A stretch of DNA of 37,841 bases from Gemmatimonadota bacterium. Its GTDB lineage: Bacteria > Gemmatimonadota > Gemmatimonadetes > Longimicrobiales > Gaopeijiaceae. Made by a program: the position numbers and the translations under genes. The notes under the pieces were generated by a model that saw only the letters and a program-made list of their open reading frames with translations, made no database searches and was not told where the DNA came from. This document shows, in pieces, positions 7,703-15,763 of the stretch (position 1 is its first letter; the number at the start of each line of letters is the position of its first letter). The stretch lies in contig JBBEBG010000010.1 in the NCBI GenBank assembly GCA_040882465.1, positions 1 through 37,841 on the forward strand, read 5' to 3'.

Positions 7703-9343
7703 CTATCCGCGGGACCTGGCGGCAGTTGGGCGTTCCGACCCGCTCGCGTTCATGCCCGCGAGTGTCCGAAGGCTCTCAATCCCCGGCATGAAGAAATACG
7801 CACCGGCCTTGGTCGTCACGAACCGACTGAGCTTCTGAAGGCGGCGGGGACCCTGTACCGTCGGGATCGTCATGCTCGCCGCGTTGGAGGGGGGGAGAGG
7901 TCCAGGGCCGGTAATGGGATCCGGGTCCTCCTGGAGCCCACCAAAAAACGGGTTATTGATCCAGGTCCTTTGTACGTGCTCGAACTGACGGGAGATGTCC
8001 GCGTTGAAGCCGAGGAAGAAGAGGCCTCGGCCGTGGGATCCCATGTCGCTCAGGCGGTTGCGGAAGTCGCTCCCCGCGAGAGGATCGGACTCGACTCCGT
8101 TGGGAAAGAGCAAGGCGGTGAGAGTCCCCTCTTCGAAAGGATTCGTCCCGTAGGTGCGCCCGCGGCGCAGGAGCCTTCGCCGATTCACGAGGTCCCGCCG
8201 CTGCGCCGGGGACTGCGGGGAATGGTCGAAGACCGTGTCGCGCGGATGCACTCGCCGTACGTGGGCGCCGAAGGGGCACCCGATGCCGCCCGCGTCCGCC
8301 GCATAGTCGAAGTCGTCGAGGTGCCGGACGGAGGTGGTCGCGAAACCCTTCATGTCGTGGAAGTAGCGCGCGATCGAGACCGGGGCCCCGTTCGGCCAGC
8401 GCCCGACCATCTTCGACGCGATGGTGACGACTTCCTGGGCGTGGGCTTGGGGATTCTGGAACTCGCCGCCGGCGTTGGACCAAGCGAACTGGAGGAAGGC
8501 CGGAACGTCCTGTTCGAGCTTCCTGGCAACGAGATAGCTCCCGTCCCGCAGGAACTGGTCCACGGGGCGATGCGCTTCGTCCGTTCGATCGAACCGCCCC
8601 CTCATCCTCATGAAGTCGAGGCCGAACAGGTTCACCTCGTCCTGATCCGGATACCCGAGGATGAATTCCCCCGGCTCGACCTCGTTCCCCTTCTCCGGAG
8701 GCCCCTGGGCCCCGCGGCTCCACCCCCGGATGGCCGGGTTTCCGAGCCCGTCCGTAAAGCCGAAGTGCTCCTTCACCCGCCCGTCCTCGGTTCGCATCGT
8801 CTCGGTGTGGCTGCGCCCCACCTCGACCATTCCTCCCTCCCGGACGGGGTGTGCGGGGTCCCAGGGCGCCGAGGCCCACTGGGGGGGAACCACGGGGTTG
8901 GGATCTATCGGGTCCGGCTCGCTCCAGTAATAAGCAAGAAGGACATCGACACGGCCTTCCCCGCCCCCCTCGCCAGCGGCAGGCCCGTCGCGCCACTCCC
9001 AATTCTCGCACGCGCCGGCACCGGTGTCACCGAGCGCCCTGGCCCTCGACGCCATTCCGACCCGGAACTCGTCCGAAAACCCTCGGTCCCGGAGGGAGGG
9101 CCGTTCCGAGAGAAGGGTACGAAGCGCGTGCGCCGTGAAGGCGATGTTGAACGCCTCGCCGGTCGGGGACCTCCTGTGGTCTGCCGTCGTGATCGAGGGA
9201 ATCCGCGACTCGAGCCACCTCCTGAATTCGCCCGGGTCGTCGATTCTCCGCAGCGAATAGGTGGCGAGGGGAAGGCGCCCGTACCCCCAAAGGACGAGCC
9301 CTTGGACGTTCTCCGCATGGATGATCTCCGGGACGCTCGTCAC
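7703..9343 (-). CDS. DyP-type haem peroxidase
   Basis: This 546-residue dye-decolourising peroxidase has the family's GXXDG motif as GFTDG (near residue 196, distal aspartate). The haem region CPFGAHVRR (near 357-362) holds the presumed proximal histidine, and LLRRGRTYG further on holds the presumed distal arginine. DyP enzymes oxidise organic substrates with hydrogen peroxide. I see no signal peptide, so it is probably cytoplasmic or membrane-associated through its partner. The start is the GTG at 9341-9343: it follows the upstream stop by two bases, and AGAGG precedes it by about 11 bases. The frame is open for another 290 codons upstream, but that part overlaps the membrane-protein gene and is shadow. 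It is somewhat longer than many DyPs, with an insertion between the His and Arg motifs. Confidence 0.9.
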   Translation of the reverse strand: MTSVPEIIHAENVQGLVLWGYGRLPLATYSLRRIDDPGEFRRWLESRIPSITTADHRRSPTGEAFNIAFTAHALRTLLSERPSLRDRGFSDEFRVGMASRARALGDTGAGACENWEWRDGPAAGEGGGEGRVDVLLAYYWSEPDPIDPNPVVPPQWASAPWDPAHPVREGGMVEVGRSHTETMRTEDGRVKEHFGFTDGLGNPAIRGWSRGAQGPPEKGNEVEPGEFILGYPDQDEVNLFGLDFMRMRGRFDRTDEAHRPVDQFLRDGSYLVARKLEQDVPAFLQFAWSNAGGEFQNPQAHAQEVVTIASKMVGRWPNGAPVSIARYFHDMKGFATTSVRHLDDFDYAADAGGIGCPFGAHVRRVHPRDTVFDHSPQSPAQRRDLVNRRRLLRRGRTYGTNPFEEGTLTALLFPNGVESDPLAGSDFRNRLSDMGSHGRGLFFLGFNADISRQFEHVQRTWINNPFFGGLQEDPDPITGPGPLPPSNAASMTIPTVQGPRRLQKLSRFVTTKAGAYFFMPGIESLRTLAGMNASGSERPTAARSRG

Positions 9344-9345
9344 GG

Positions 9346-10782
9346 CTATGTCATCCTCTTCAGGGTCATCCAGTCCTTCTCCGCGGAATCCCAACGCCGG
9401 ATTCCGATCCACCGAAGGCGCGCCAACACTCCTTCGCGCACGAGCGTGTTTCGATTGATGTGTACCGCCGGAAGGTTCGGGTAGGCCCGGAACCAGACCT
9501 GCGTCGCATGCTGGAAGGCGCGTCCAAATTCGACGAAACGCCGGACGCGCTCCCGGGCGCCCCCACGAAACACCCTGCGGGTCTGCGGAAAGCCGACGCA
9601 GTTGCTCCAGATCGCGTTCACGCCGTAGTGCGTGCCGAGGAGCGCGAAGTCGTGGAGGTAATTCTCGAATGTGCCATCGTAGTGCGAGACGAAAAGGAGC
9701 CGCCTCGGCTTCCCAATGATCGTCCAGTAACCGAAGTGAATCGTCGTGATCCCCCCGAGGTTCATCGCCCTCGCCGCGAAGAGCCGGGCCACGAGATTCA
9801 ACCAGAAGAGGACCACCCACAGGGTCCAGAGCCGGATCCACCCCGGCTTGATCGGGGCGAGATGGGTGATCTCGTTCAGCTCGGAGCCGATCTCGCGCTC
9901 CGAGGGATCCCCATCCGCCGTGTTGTCCGGAAGATAGGACGGAGGCGGCGGTTCGCTCTCGAGCTCCTGCCGTTCCTTCTCCGCGACCATCCGAAAGAGC
10001 GCGGCATGTACGATTCCGGCGACGATGAACAGGAGGGCGACCGCAGTCAGGAGGGACGAAAGTCCCAGCCGCACGGACTGCACGACACTCCCCGCATCCC
10101 GGTACGCGAGGAACGCCGTGAGTCCCGCAAGGATCGCGAGAACGAGGAGGATTTCGAGAACGGGGCGCGGCCGGATCGGGAACGCGGGCCCCCGCTTCCA
10201 GCGGCGCATCCAATCGGGAGCATCGTCATCGTTCATCCGTCGTCGAATCCAGGAGAGCGGATCCCCCACAAATCCCATCAGGGGCAACTCGAGCTCGCGC
10301 TGGATCCATGCCCATCCGGTCCGCTCGAGATCAATCTGGTCGCGAGTCCGAAGGTGAGTTCCGTTGAAGTAGAGGTTGGTGCCCGAGCTTCCCCTCCTCA
10401 CCACCTTGACGATTTGTTCCCCGCTCCAGCGATCCGCACCGGAAACGACCGCACCGTAGATCTCCCGGAGCTCGTCCTGGAGGACGGCCGCGAGCTCGGA
10501 GAGATGTTTTCGCCGCGAGCCGTCGAAGACGCTCGTGAGGAGAAGCGCGGGGCCGAAGGGCCTTCCATCACCGGCCTTCCTTGGCTCCCCGGAAGAGGCG
10601 CCGGCTTCCGGATTCTGCCGTTCTTGTAGAATCGTCCAGCGGAGGAAGTGTGTCGTGCGGAGGTTGGTGAAGGGCGCGGTTCCCGTCCGCCTATCGACCG
10701 AGGCGAGGACGGCCCGAAGCTCGTCCAACTGCACTTCGGGAATTGGGGTCACCGCGACGAAGACACGCTGACGTGTGGCCAT
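9346..10782 (-). CDS. Membrane protein with duplicated DyP-like (ferredoxin-like) domains, peroxidase partner
   Basis: This 478-residue protein has two soluble domains separated by three hydrophobic segments (about residues 211-231, 240-264 and 315-340). The two domains look like copies of one another: THFLRWTIL followed by ALLLTSVFDGSRRKHLSEL in the first, and IHFGYWTII followed by RLLFVSHYDGTFENYLHDF in the second. The H-F-x-x-W and F/Y-D-G patterns resemble the ferredoxin-like fold of DyP peroxidases, but I see no haem-binding motif. I infer a membrane scaffold or substrate channel for the DyP gene that begins 2 bp after its stop. It is the first gene of the operon and diverges from the P450 gene 142 bp away. 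Function is inferred only from context and repeats. Confidence 0.72.
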   Translation of the reverse strand: MATRQRVFVAVTPIPEVQLDELRAVLASVDRRTGTAPFTNLRTTHFLRWTILQERQNPEAGASSGEPRKAGDGRPFGPALLLTSVFDGSRRKHLSELAAVLQDELREIYGAVVSGADRWSGEQIVKVVRRGSSGTNLYFNGTHLRTRDQIDLERTGWAWIQRELELPLMGFVGDPLSWIRRRMNDDDAPDWMRRWKRGPAFPIRPRPVLEILLVLAILAGLTAFLAYRDAGSVVQSVRLGLSSLLTAVALLFIVAGIVHAALFRMVAEKERQELESEPPPPSYLPDNTADGDPSEREIGSELNEITHLAPIKPGWIRLWTLWVVLFWLNLVARLFAARAMNLGGITTIHFGYWTIIGKPRRLLFVSHYDGTFENYLHDFALLGTHYGVNAIWSNCVGFPQTRRVFRGGARERVRRFVEFGRAFQHATQVWFRAYPNLPAVHINRNTLVREGVLARLRWIGIRRWDSAEKDWMTLKRMT

Positions 10783-10924
10783 CTCAGTGCCGCTGCGCTC
10801 GACCGCCGCGTGGGGTGCGCCGGTCGCCTTGACAGGAGACCGCCCGCGGCGGAACCCTTCTGGATACGAGACCGATTCCCTCTCGAACGGTCAAGGTAAG
10901 AGCGGTCGTGCGGAGGAGGCCAGA
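10783..10924. promoter_or_regulatory. Divergent promoter region between the peroxidase operon and the P450 gene
   Basis: These 142 bp separate the starts of two divergently transcribed units, so they must hold both promoters or a shared regulatory site. I do not see a convincing -35/-10 pair. The P450 ribosome binding site (GGAGGAGGCCAG) lies at 10912-10923. Confidence 0.45.
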
Positions 10925-12253
10925 ATGAGCGGCATCTACCGGTTCCCGATCCTTCCACTTCCCTGGATCCCGAGCGCCCCGCGGAAGGATTTCCAGATGT
11001 ACGGGCGGTCGAGGCTCTTCCGCCGCATTTACCTGGTACTGCGAACCTCGGATGTCCGCGAGGTTCTCGCGAACGACTCCGGGCGAAGCGCCGCATTCTC
11101 CGTGGCCGACTACGGCGACCACATGCGCGAGACTGTCGGGGATTTCTTCCTCGGCCTGGACCAAACGGCAGGCAACAGCTACGACGTCGAGAAGGAACTC
11201 GCCCTCAAGGCCTTCCTCGCGGAGACCATACATGGGAGTGACGCCTTTGAAGCCCTTCGCGCGGACCTGACCGAGATCGTCCGGCAAGAGACGGCCGCCG
11301 CCGTCCAGTCCCTCGAAACCGTGTCCCGCAGGGAGATCGACGTCGTCTCGGACCTCGCGAACAAGGTCCCCGTACGGCTCGTCGAGCGTTACTTCGGAAT
11401 CCCGGACCGCGACGGAAGCCTCCTCCAGGACTGCCAGGAGATCAGCTTCTATATCTTCAACTTTTTTTCCGAGCTTCCCGGCATCCGCGCGCTGTTCCGC
11501 GTCAGGCGCCGCGCGAGGAAGGCGGGAGCACGACTGCGCGAAAACGTGGGACGCGAAGTGATGGAACGTTGGAAGATCCTTCGCGGCCCCTCGGGTCCGC
11601 CCCGTCCCCAACACGTCCTCGACCGGCTTCTCCTCTCCGATCCCACTCCCAAGGATGAGAAGGAGCACCTCGATCGGGTGCGCCGGACTCTCACCGGCCT
11701 GATCTCCGGAGCCCTGGTCGCGACCGTCGGGCAATTCGTCTCGGCGGTGGACCGGCTGATGGATCTCCCCGCGGACGACCGGCGGGCCCTCCAGTACGCC
11801 GCGCTCGCGGCGGCCCATCGTGGCAATCCCCGACCGCTCTGGAACCAGCTCCGCGAAGCCTCGCGCTTTGGAGCGGTCCCGCCGTTTCTCTTTCGGCGGT
11901 GCCGGCGCCCTTTCAAGATTGCCCGGGGAAGCGCGAGGGAAAAAACGGTCTTCCCGGGCGACCTCGTGGTCGTGTCGCCCATGTTCGCTGGACGCGATCC
12001 CTTCACCTTCCAGGATCCACTGGCGTTCAACCCTCTGCGCCCGGACTCCTCCTATCTGCTCTTTGGATATGGGCTTCATGCCTGTATCGGGGCCTTTTTT
12101 GGAGAGATCCTTATGGTCCAGATGGCTGCCCAGCTCTTCATGCTCCGCGGACTCGAGCGGAACCGGGAGCGTGGACGCTCCGTTTCCTACCGCGGCGCGC
12201 CACAGAGCTTCGTGCTGAATTTTCTCCCGGCCCAACCTCCACTCGGGGTCTAA
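10925..12253 (+). CDS. Cytochrome P450
   Basis: This 442-residue protein carries the haem-thiolate signature FGYGLHACIG with the ligand at Cys387 and the K-helix ExxR as EASR (E311, R314). The I-helix region reads SGALVATVGQF and lacks the usual A/G-G-x-D/E-T-T acid-alcohol pair; this occurs in P450s that use peroxide or have unusual chemistry. There is no signal peptide or membrane anchor. The ATG at 10925 has GGAGGA six or more bases upstream and begins MSGIYRFPILPLPW; the 50 codons available further upstream look like leader shadow. No ferredoxin or reductase gene is nearby, which also suggests a non-classical electron source. Its stop overlaps the stop of the convergent patatin gene. Confidence 0.9.
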   Translation: MSGIYRFPILPLPWIPSAPRKDFQMYGRSRLFRRIYLVLRTSDVREVLANDSGRSAAFSVADYGDHMRETVGDFFLGLDQTAGNSYDVEKELALKAFLAETIHGSDAFEALRADLTEIVRQETAAAVQSLETVSRREIDVVSDLANKVPVRLVERYFGIPDRDGSLLQDCQEISFYIFNFFSELPGIRALFRVRRRARKAGARLRENVGREVMERWKILRGPSGPPRPQHVLDRLLLSDPTPKDEKEHLDRVRRTLTGLISGALVATVGQFVSAVDRLMDLPADDRRALQYAALAAAHRGNPRPLWNQLREASRFGAVPPFLFRRCRRPFKIARGSAREKTVFPGDLVVVSPMFAGRDPFTFQDPLAFNPLRPDSSYLLFGYGLHACIGAFFGEILMVQMAAQLFMLRGLERNRERGRSVSYRGAPQSFVLNFLPAQPPLGV

Positions 12254-14514
12254 CAGCCGATCGGGACCGGATCCGCGTCGCGAAGCGCGGGATGGACTCT
12301 CACCCAGTACGATTTCAGGCGCGCGAGCTCGGACCGGTTCGGCTCGGTGCACCAGGTGCCGTCGATGCGCGTGCGCGCATCGTCCGTCAGCCCCCAGAAG
12401 ACCGGCCCGACAGTTTGCATGGTGAAGGCAAAGCGCTCCACCGGGATCCCAGCTGCCTCCCACTGACGCGCGAGCAGGTCCAGCTCAGCATCGTCGCGCG
12501 CCGGTTGGCTCGTGAGACTCGAGCGAAGGAGCGCCTGGACGGGGCCGGCCGTTCCCCACCACCAGGCGCGACCCGGACGGCCTTCGTCCCGCTCCCACTG
12601 CAATCCTCGGAGCTCCACGATCACCAGGCCATCCCGATCGCCCATCGCTTCGGGCCCGACCCTCCTCAGGAACTCGACGACGCTCCAGACCCCGGTGTTG
12701 TCCACGTAACCACCGTCCCCGACGTGACAGATCCGGGAATGTCCCGCAGGCCGTGACAGCGGGAGGACCCAGGGCGCCGAAGCCGAGAGGCGCACCGCCG
12801 TTCGCACGTGCAAATCGGCATTTTCATAGAGTTGGCGGAAGCCCATCGGACCGGCGCCGCATCCCTCGACCGATCCCATGTCCAGGTCCACGGGGGAAAT
12901 GACGAGCTTGGCACCCGAGGGTGCCACGATCCCGTTGAACATCGCGATCGGGCGGCGTCCCTCCCGAACGTCCTCCCGCCAGGCGTCGATCGTGAGATTC
13001 GGATCGGTCAGGACCCGGGCGCGCTCCCAACCCAGCTCGAGCGCAGAGCCGCGGTTGCGAAGCGTGTCTCCGGGGAAGAGTCCCCCACTTACCGTCCGGA
13101 GAAAGTCTGGGAACGCGAGACCCCAGGTGACGGCGGCGAGCGTCGGCGTACCCGATCGTGCCCGCAGCTCCTCGAACTCCCCGGGGCCGGGGGGCTCGCC
13201 CTCGTCGAAGGCCTCGACGTAGAGGGCGGAGCCGAGTGAGCCACCGGAATTCGCACTGATCAGGACGATGGATTTCCCGAATCCCTCGAGCTCGCCCTGG
13301 AGGGCCGTAAGGACGTAGGTCGTCCAGTACGAAGCCCCGACTCCCCCTCCGCTCGCCGCGACGATAACCGGGACCGGATGGTCTCCCGGCCCGTGGGTGC
13401 GCTCCCATGCATCGTACGCCTCCCTGGGAAGGAGAAGCGGAGCGTCCGGGCGCTCCGTCTCAACAAGCGAAAAGAGATAGTCCGCGTCAAAGACCTGGTG
13501 GAGGGAGAGTGCGATCAACACGACCCCGAGAATCACGGGTATCCGGTACCGGTCGAGGAAGAGGGCCGTGGCCGCGAACACCCAGAGGACGAGGATGCCC
13601 AGGAGAAGGAGATAGCCGAGCGCCGAGATCGCGGGTGCGATGGTAGGAAGGACCGGCACTCCGCTGTCCGGGGCGAGCAGGAGATACACGCCCATGTAGA
13701 ATGTCAGCGCGATGAGGAGGTAGGAGCTGAATCGGATCGACTTGGGGAGCCAATCGGCGAACCAGGCTTCCAGCCCCTTCCGCGCGACCCAGGCGACGAA
13801 GATGCCGGCGGACACTGCCCCGATGTTGACGATGAAGGGGCTCGGCCATACGCGAGCATGAACGTACAGAACGACCACGGCGACCGCGATCGCAATCGCG
13901 GCGACCCAAAGGAACGCGGCCCCGAAGAGGGCGCGCCTCCGGAGCGGGTACCAGGCGCGGCGTACGAGGAGGCCGACGAGCGCCCCCAGGGCGAGGGCAA
14001 ATGCGGACATCGTCGGGGCAGATACGTCCATGCGCGTCTCGCCTCGCGACTCCCCGAGCCAACTCCACCCATCCGTGGACGAGAACCAGACGACCGTGAC
14101 GAGGAGTGGAACCGCTGCGATGAGGGCAGTCGTCTGGCCGTGGCGGACCAATACCGCCACCGGGCGGTAGTGGATTCTTCCAAGAGGAACGCGGCCATCC
14201 TCTGGCAGTTTCCGAAACGGAAGACGGTGCTCCCTCTCCGCGTTTTCCCACGCGACTTCCCCGGAGAAGGCGAGGCTATGGGCGGTGAACGCCGCCAGCA
14301 CGGTCGTGGTGAAGACCTGAAGCGGGGTCAGCGTGAGGAGATTTCCGAGGAGAAGCGCCACATCGGAATCGAGGACCAGGAGTGGAGCGAGGGCGATGAT
14401 CCCGGCGAGAATCTGGAACCGCAGAAAGTAGGCGTACTGGAAAACATGGTGACTCCTGGCGAACCCGACGGCGAGGAGCCCCACGAGCGCGACTACGATT
14501 GCGATCCAGATCAT
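12250..14514 (-). CDS. Polytopic membrane patatin-like lipase
   Basis: The first 345 or so of 754 residues contain about eight to ten hydrophobic segments (for example MIWIAIVVALVGLLAVGFA and IPVILGVVLIALSL). The C-terminal part is a patatin-like acyl hydrolase: glycine-rich oxyanion loop ASGGGVGASYWT (near 388), nucleophile elbow ISANSGGSLGS with the serine near 422, and catalytic Asp in GDGGYVDN (near 600). Patatins cleave acyl esters of phospholipids by a Ser-Asp dyad. The membrane domain should place the enzyme at the inner membrane beside its lipid substrate. Transcription is towards the P450 gene and the stop codons overlap (12250-12253). The ribosome binding site is weak. The family call is firm; the substrate is unknown. 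Confidence 0.87.
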   Translation of the reverse strand: MIWIAIVVALVGLLAVGFARSHHVFQYAYFLRFQILAGIIALAPLLVLDSDVALLLGNLLTLTPLQVFTTTVLAAFTAHSLAFSGEVAWENAEREHRLPFRKLPEDGRVPLGRIHYRPVAVLVRHGQTTALIAAVPLLVTVVWFSSTDGWSWLGESRGETRMDVSAPTMSAFALALGALVGLLVRRAWYPLRRRALFGAAFLWVAAIAIAVAVVVLYVHARVWPSPFIVNIGAVSAGIFVAWVARKGLEAWFADWLPKSIRFSSYLLIALTFYMGVYLLLAPDSGVPVLPTIAPAISALGYLLLLGILVLWVFAATALFLDRYRIPVILGVVLIALSLHQVFDADYLFSLVETERPDAPLLLPREAYDAWERTHGPGDHPVPVIVAASGGGVGASYWTTYVLTALQGELEGFGKSIVLISANSGGSLGSALYVEAFDEGEPPGPGEFEELRARSGTPTLAAVTWGLAFPDFLRTVSGGLFPGDTLRNRGSALELGWERARVLTDPNLTIDAWREDVREGRRPIAMFNGIVAPSGAKLVISPVDLDMGSVEGCGAGPMGFRQLYENADLHVRTAVRLSASAPWVLPLSRPAGHSRICHVGDGGYVDNTGVWSVVEFLRRVGPEAMGDRDGLVIVELRGLQWERDEGRPGRAWWWGTAGPVQALLRSSLTSQPARDDAELDLLARQWEAAGIPVERFAFTMQTVGPVFWGLTDDARTRIDGTWCTEPNRSELARLKSYWVRVHPALRDADPVPIGC

Positions 14515-14657
14515 GGCTCACAGCCCTGAAGATCGGGGGCGCCGTACTACTTCGATCGTACATCGCGTGGGGGGAGGGAGCAACCAAATTCGCTCAGCCC
14601 TCTGGCGGCCCCCTCCCCCGCTGCGACTTCCCGTCCATGCTTTCTCCAATGGCCCGA

Positions 14658-14834
14658 TCACAGGAAGAGCCGAAGGAGCTCGGAGCCACTCGCGGGCCAC
14701 CTTCCCTGAATGAGCGCCGCAGCGAGGGCGTGCGCGTTCGCCTTTTCCGATTTGTTCTCACCCTGAGATTCGTCCTGCGTCCGCTCAGCGTCCGGCCGCG
14801 GGCATTCCGGGGTCTTCTGGAGCGCGTTCGACAT
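14658..14834 (-). CDS. Small hydrophilic protein, 58 residues
   Basis: A short reading frame starts MSNALQKTPECPRPD at 14834 with an excellent ribosome binding site (AAGGAGG, spacing 5). It ends with a TGA at 14658-14660. The first half is polar and acidic (ERTQDESQGENKSEK); the second half could form an amphipathic helix (AHALAAALIQGRW). I recognise no family. A run of 24 C (minus-strand sense) lies 16 bases upstream of the ribosome binding site, in the position of a leader or promoter spacer. The gene probably shares a transcript with the 44-residue membrane peptide upstream. Confidence 0.5.
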   Translation of the reverse strand: MSNALQKTPECPRPDAERTQDESQGENKSEKANAHALAAALIQGRWPASGSELLRLFL

Positions 14835-14856
14835 GTTTGCCTCCTTGGGGCGGGTC

Positions 14857-14880
14857 GGGGGGGGGGGGGGGGGGGGGGGG
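14857..14880. repeat. 24-base G/C homopolymer
   Basis: An uninterrupted run of 24 G on the plus strand (C on the minus strand) lies between two small minus-strand genes, just upstream of the ribosome binding site at 14839-14845. Tracts of this kind slip during replication and can switch nearby genes on and off, but such a run is also a classic place for assembly or base-calling error. Confidence 0.9.
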
Positions 14881-14964
14881 CGGCGCGCCCCCCGGCTCGG
14901 TCCGTCTGGCGGGCCGACGCGAGGAGCGCGCCTTCTCGTCCCCGGTTTGAGTCGCGAGGATGGA

Positions 14965-15099
14965 TCAGGCCAGCGTGCGCGTTGCGTCGAATACCGGGTA
15001 TGTCACCAGCACGATGATCGCGATGTACGCGACCGGCACGGCCAGCCCGTGGGCCACCAACTTTCCGGTCTCGATCCAGCTCTCTTTCGACCGCTTCAT
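14965..15099 (-). CDS. Small single-span membrane protein, 44 residues
   Basis: This reading frame of 44 codons plus stop starts MKRSKESWIETGK and has a near-perfect ribosome binding site (GAGGAGGAACC before the ATG at 15099). A positively charged N terminus is followed by one long hydrophobic stretch (GLAVPVAYIAIIVLVTYPVF) that should span the inner membrane, and a short polar tail. The layout is that of small membrane subunits or regulatory peptides; I recognise no family. A 19-bp palindrome (15141-15159) lies about 40 bp upstream and may control it. The 58-residue gene follows on the same strand. Confidence 0.65.
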   Translation of the reverse strand: MKRSKESWIETGKLVAHGLAVPVAYIAIIVLVTYPVFDATRTLA

Positions 15100-15140
15100 G
15101 GTTCCTCCTCATGTCTTCGGCGCGAAGCCGAGTGGGTTTC

Positions 15141-15159
15141 CCTCGGCACGGTGCCGAGG
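15141..15159. promoter_or_regulatory. Perfect 9-1-9 palindrome, possible operator
   Basis: CCTCGGCAC-G-GTGCCGAGG is a perfect inverted repeat upstream of the 44-residue gene. It has no T run on either side, so it is more likely an operator or a leader hairpin than a terminator. Confidence 0.5.
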
Positions 15160-15563
15160 GCGGGGGACTAGCGGGTCCTGGTGGACCTCGACCCCCGATT
15201 GCTGCGTCGTGGGAGAAGCATGAAGAAAACCCGTCATGCGGCGTTCAGACGGTTTTCAGATGGGGGATGGGGAGCCCATCATTTCCGAGGTGTCCTCCGG
15301 CCTTTCCTGGTGCGTCGAAGGATCGTTCAAGGGATCCGGAGAACGTGACGAATCGTCCAGAAGGCGGCGGACGTGGCCTGGCCACGATGGAATCGTCCAG
15401 TTGGGCTGAGCGGAATCCAACGGGCAACCTCTACGGGGCGACGGCCAGGACTGTGGCCGGAACCCCGCACCTTGCGTACGATCACGGCATCGTTGAGCGG
15501 TGGCCGAAGCCGACGTCGAGCGGGGAATGATCGCGGCGAACGTCCCAGACTGCATGCGAGCGC
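15160..15563. other. Non-coding stretch with no recognised gene
   Basis: About 400 bp without a reading frame I can support. The only structure seen is the 11-base direct repeat GAATCGTCCAG, present twice about 35 bp apart near 15354 and 15389. It could hold the promoter of the small-gene unit on the left. Confidence 0.5.
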
Positions 15564-15728
15564 CTAGTGTCCCGTCGCGGAAGTTCGTTGAGCACCGAGG
15601 GTACCGATGCGCCGCGCCGGCAAGGCGCGACGACGAGGAGTAGCAGGGCTACTTCGAGGAGGAGCAACGCTGCCGGGGCGGATGCAGCGGCGCACGAATG
15701 CCAACGAACTTCCGGGACGGGACACTAG
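15564..15728. mobile_element. MITE-like element, 165 bp
   Basis: Terminal inverted repeats of 27 bases (26 matching) begin CTAGTGTCCCGTC at both ends, reading inward. The interior has two further hairpins (CGCGCC/GGCGCG at 15613-15629 and AGTAGC/GCTACT at 15639-15653) and no gene. The CTAG ends include a possible TA target duplication, as in IS630/Tc1-mariner-type elements; no transposase is in the window. It ends 35 bp before the next gene. Confidence 0.8.
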
Positions 15729-15763
15729 CTCGCTCACGCGCACCTGAGGCGCGAAGTCCCACG

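Noticed and set aside
10784-12463. 559-codon minus-strand frame over the P450
   Set aside because: The P450 on the other strand has haem and ExxR motifs; this frame has none.
14594-15112. 172-codon minus-strand frame through the C24 run
   Set aside because: It is held open only by proline codons in the homopolymer; two smaller frames with ribosome binding sites explain the region better.
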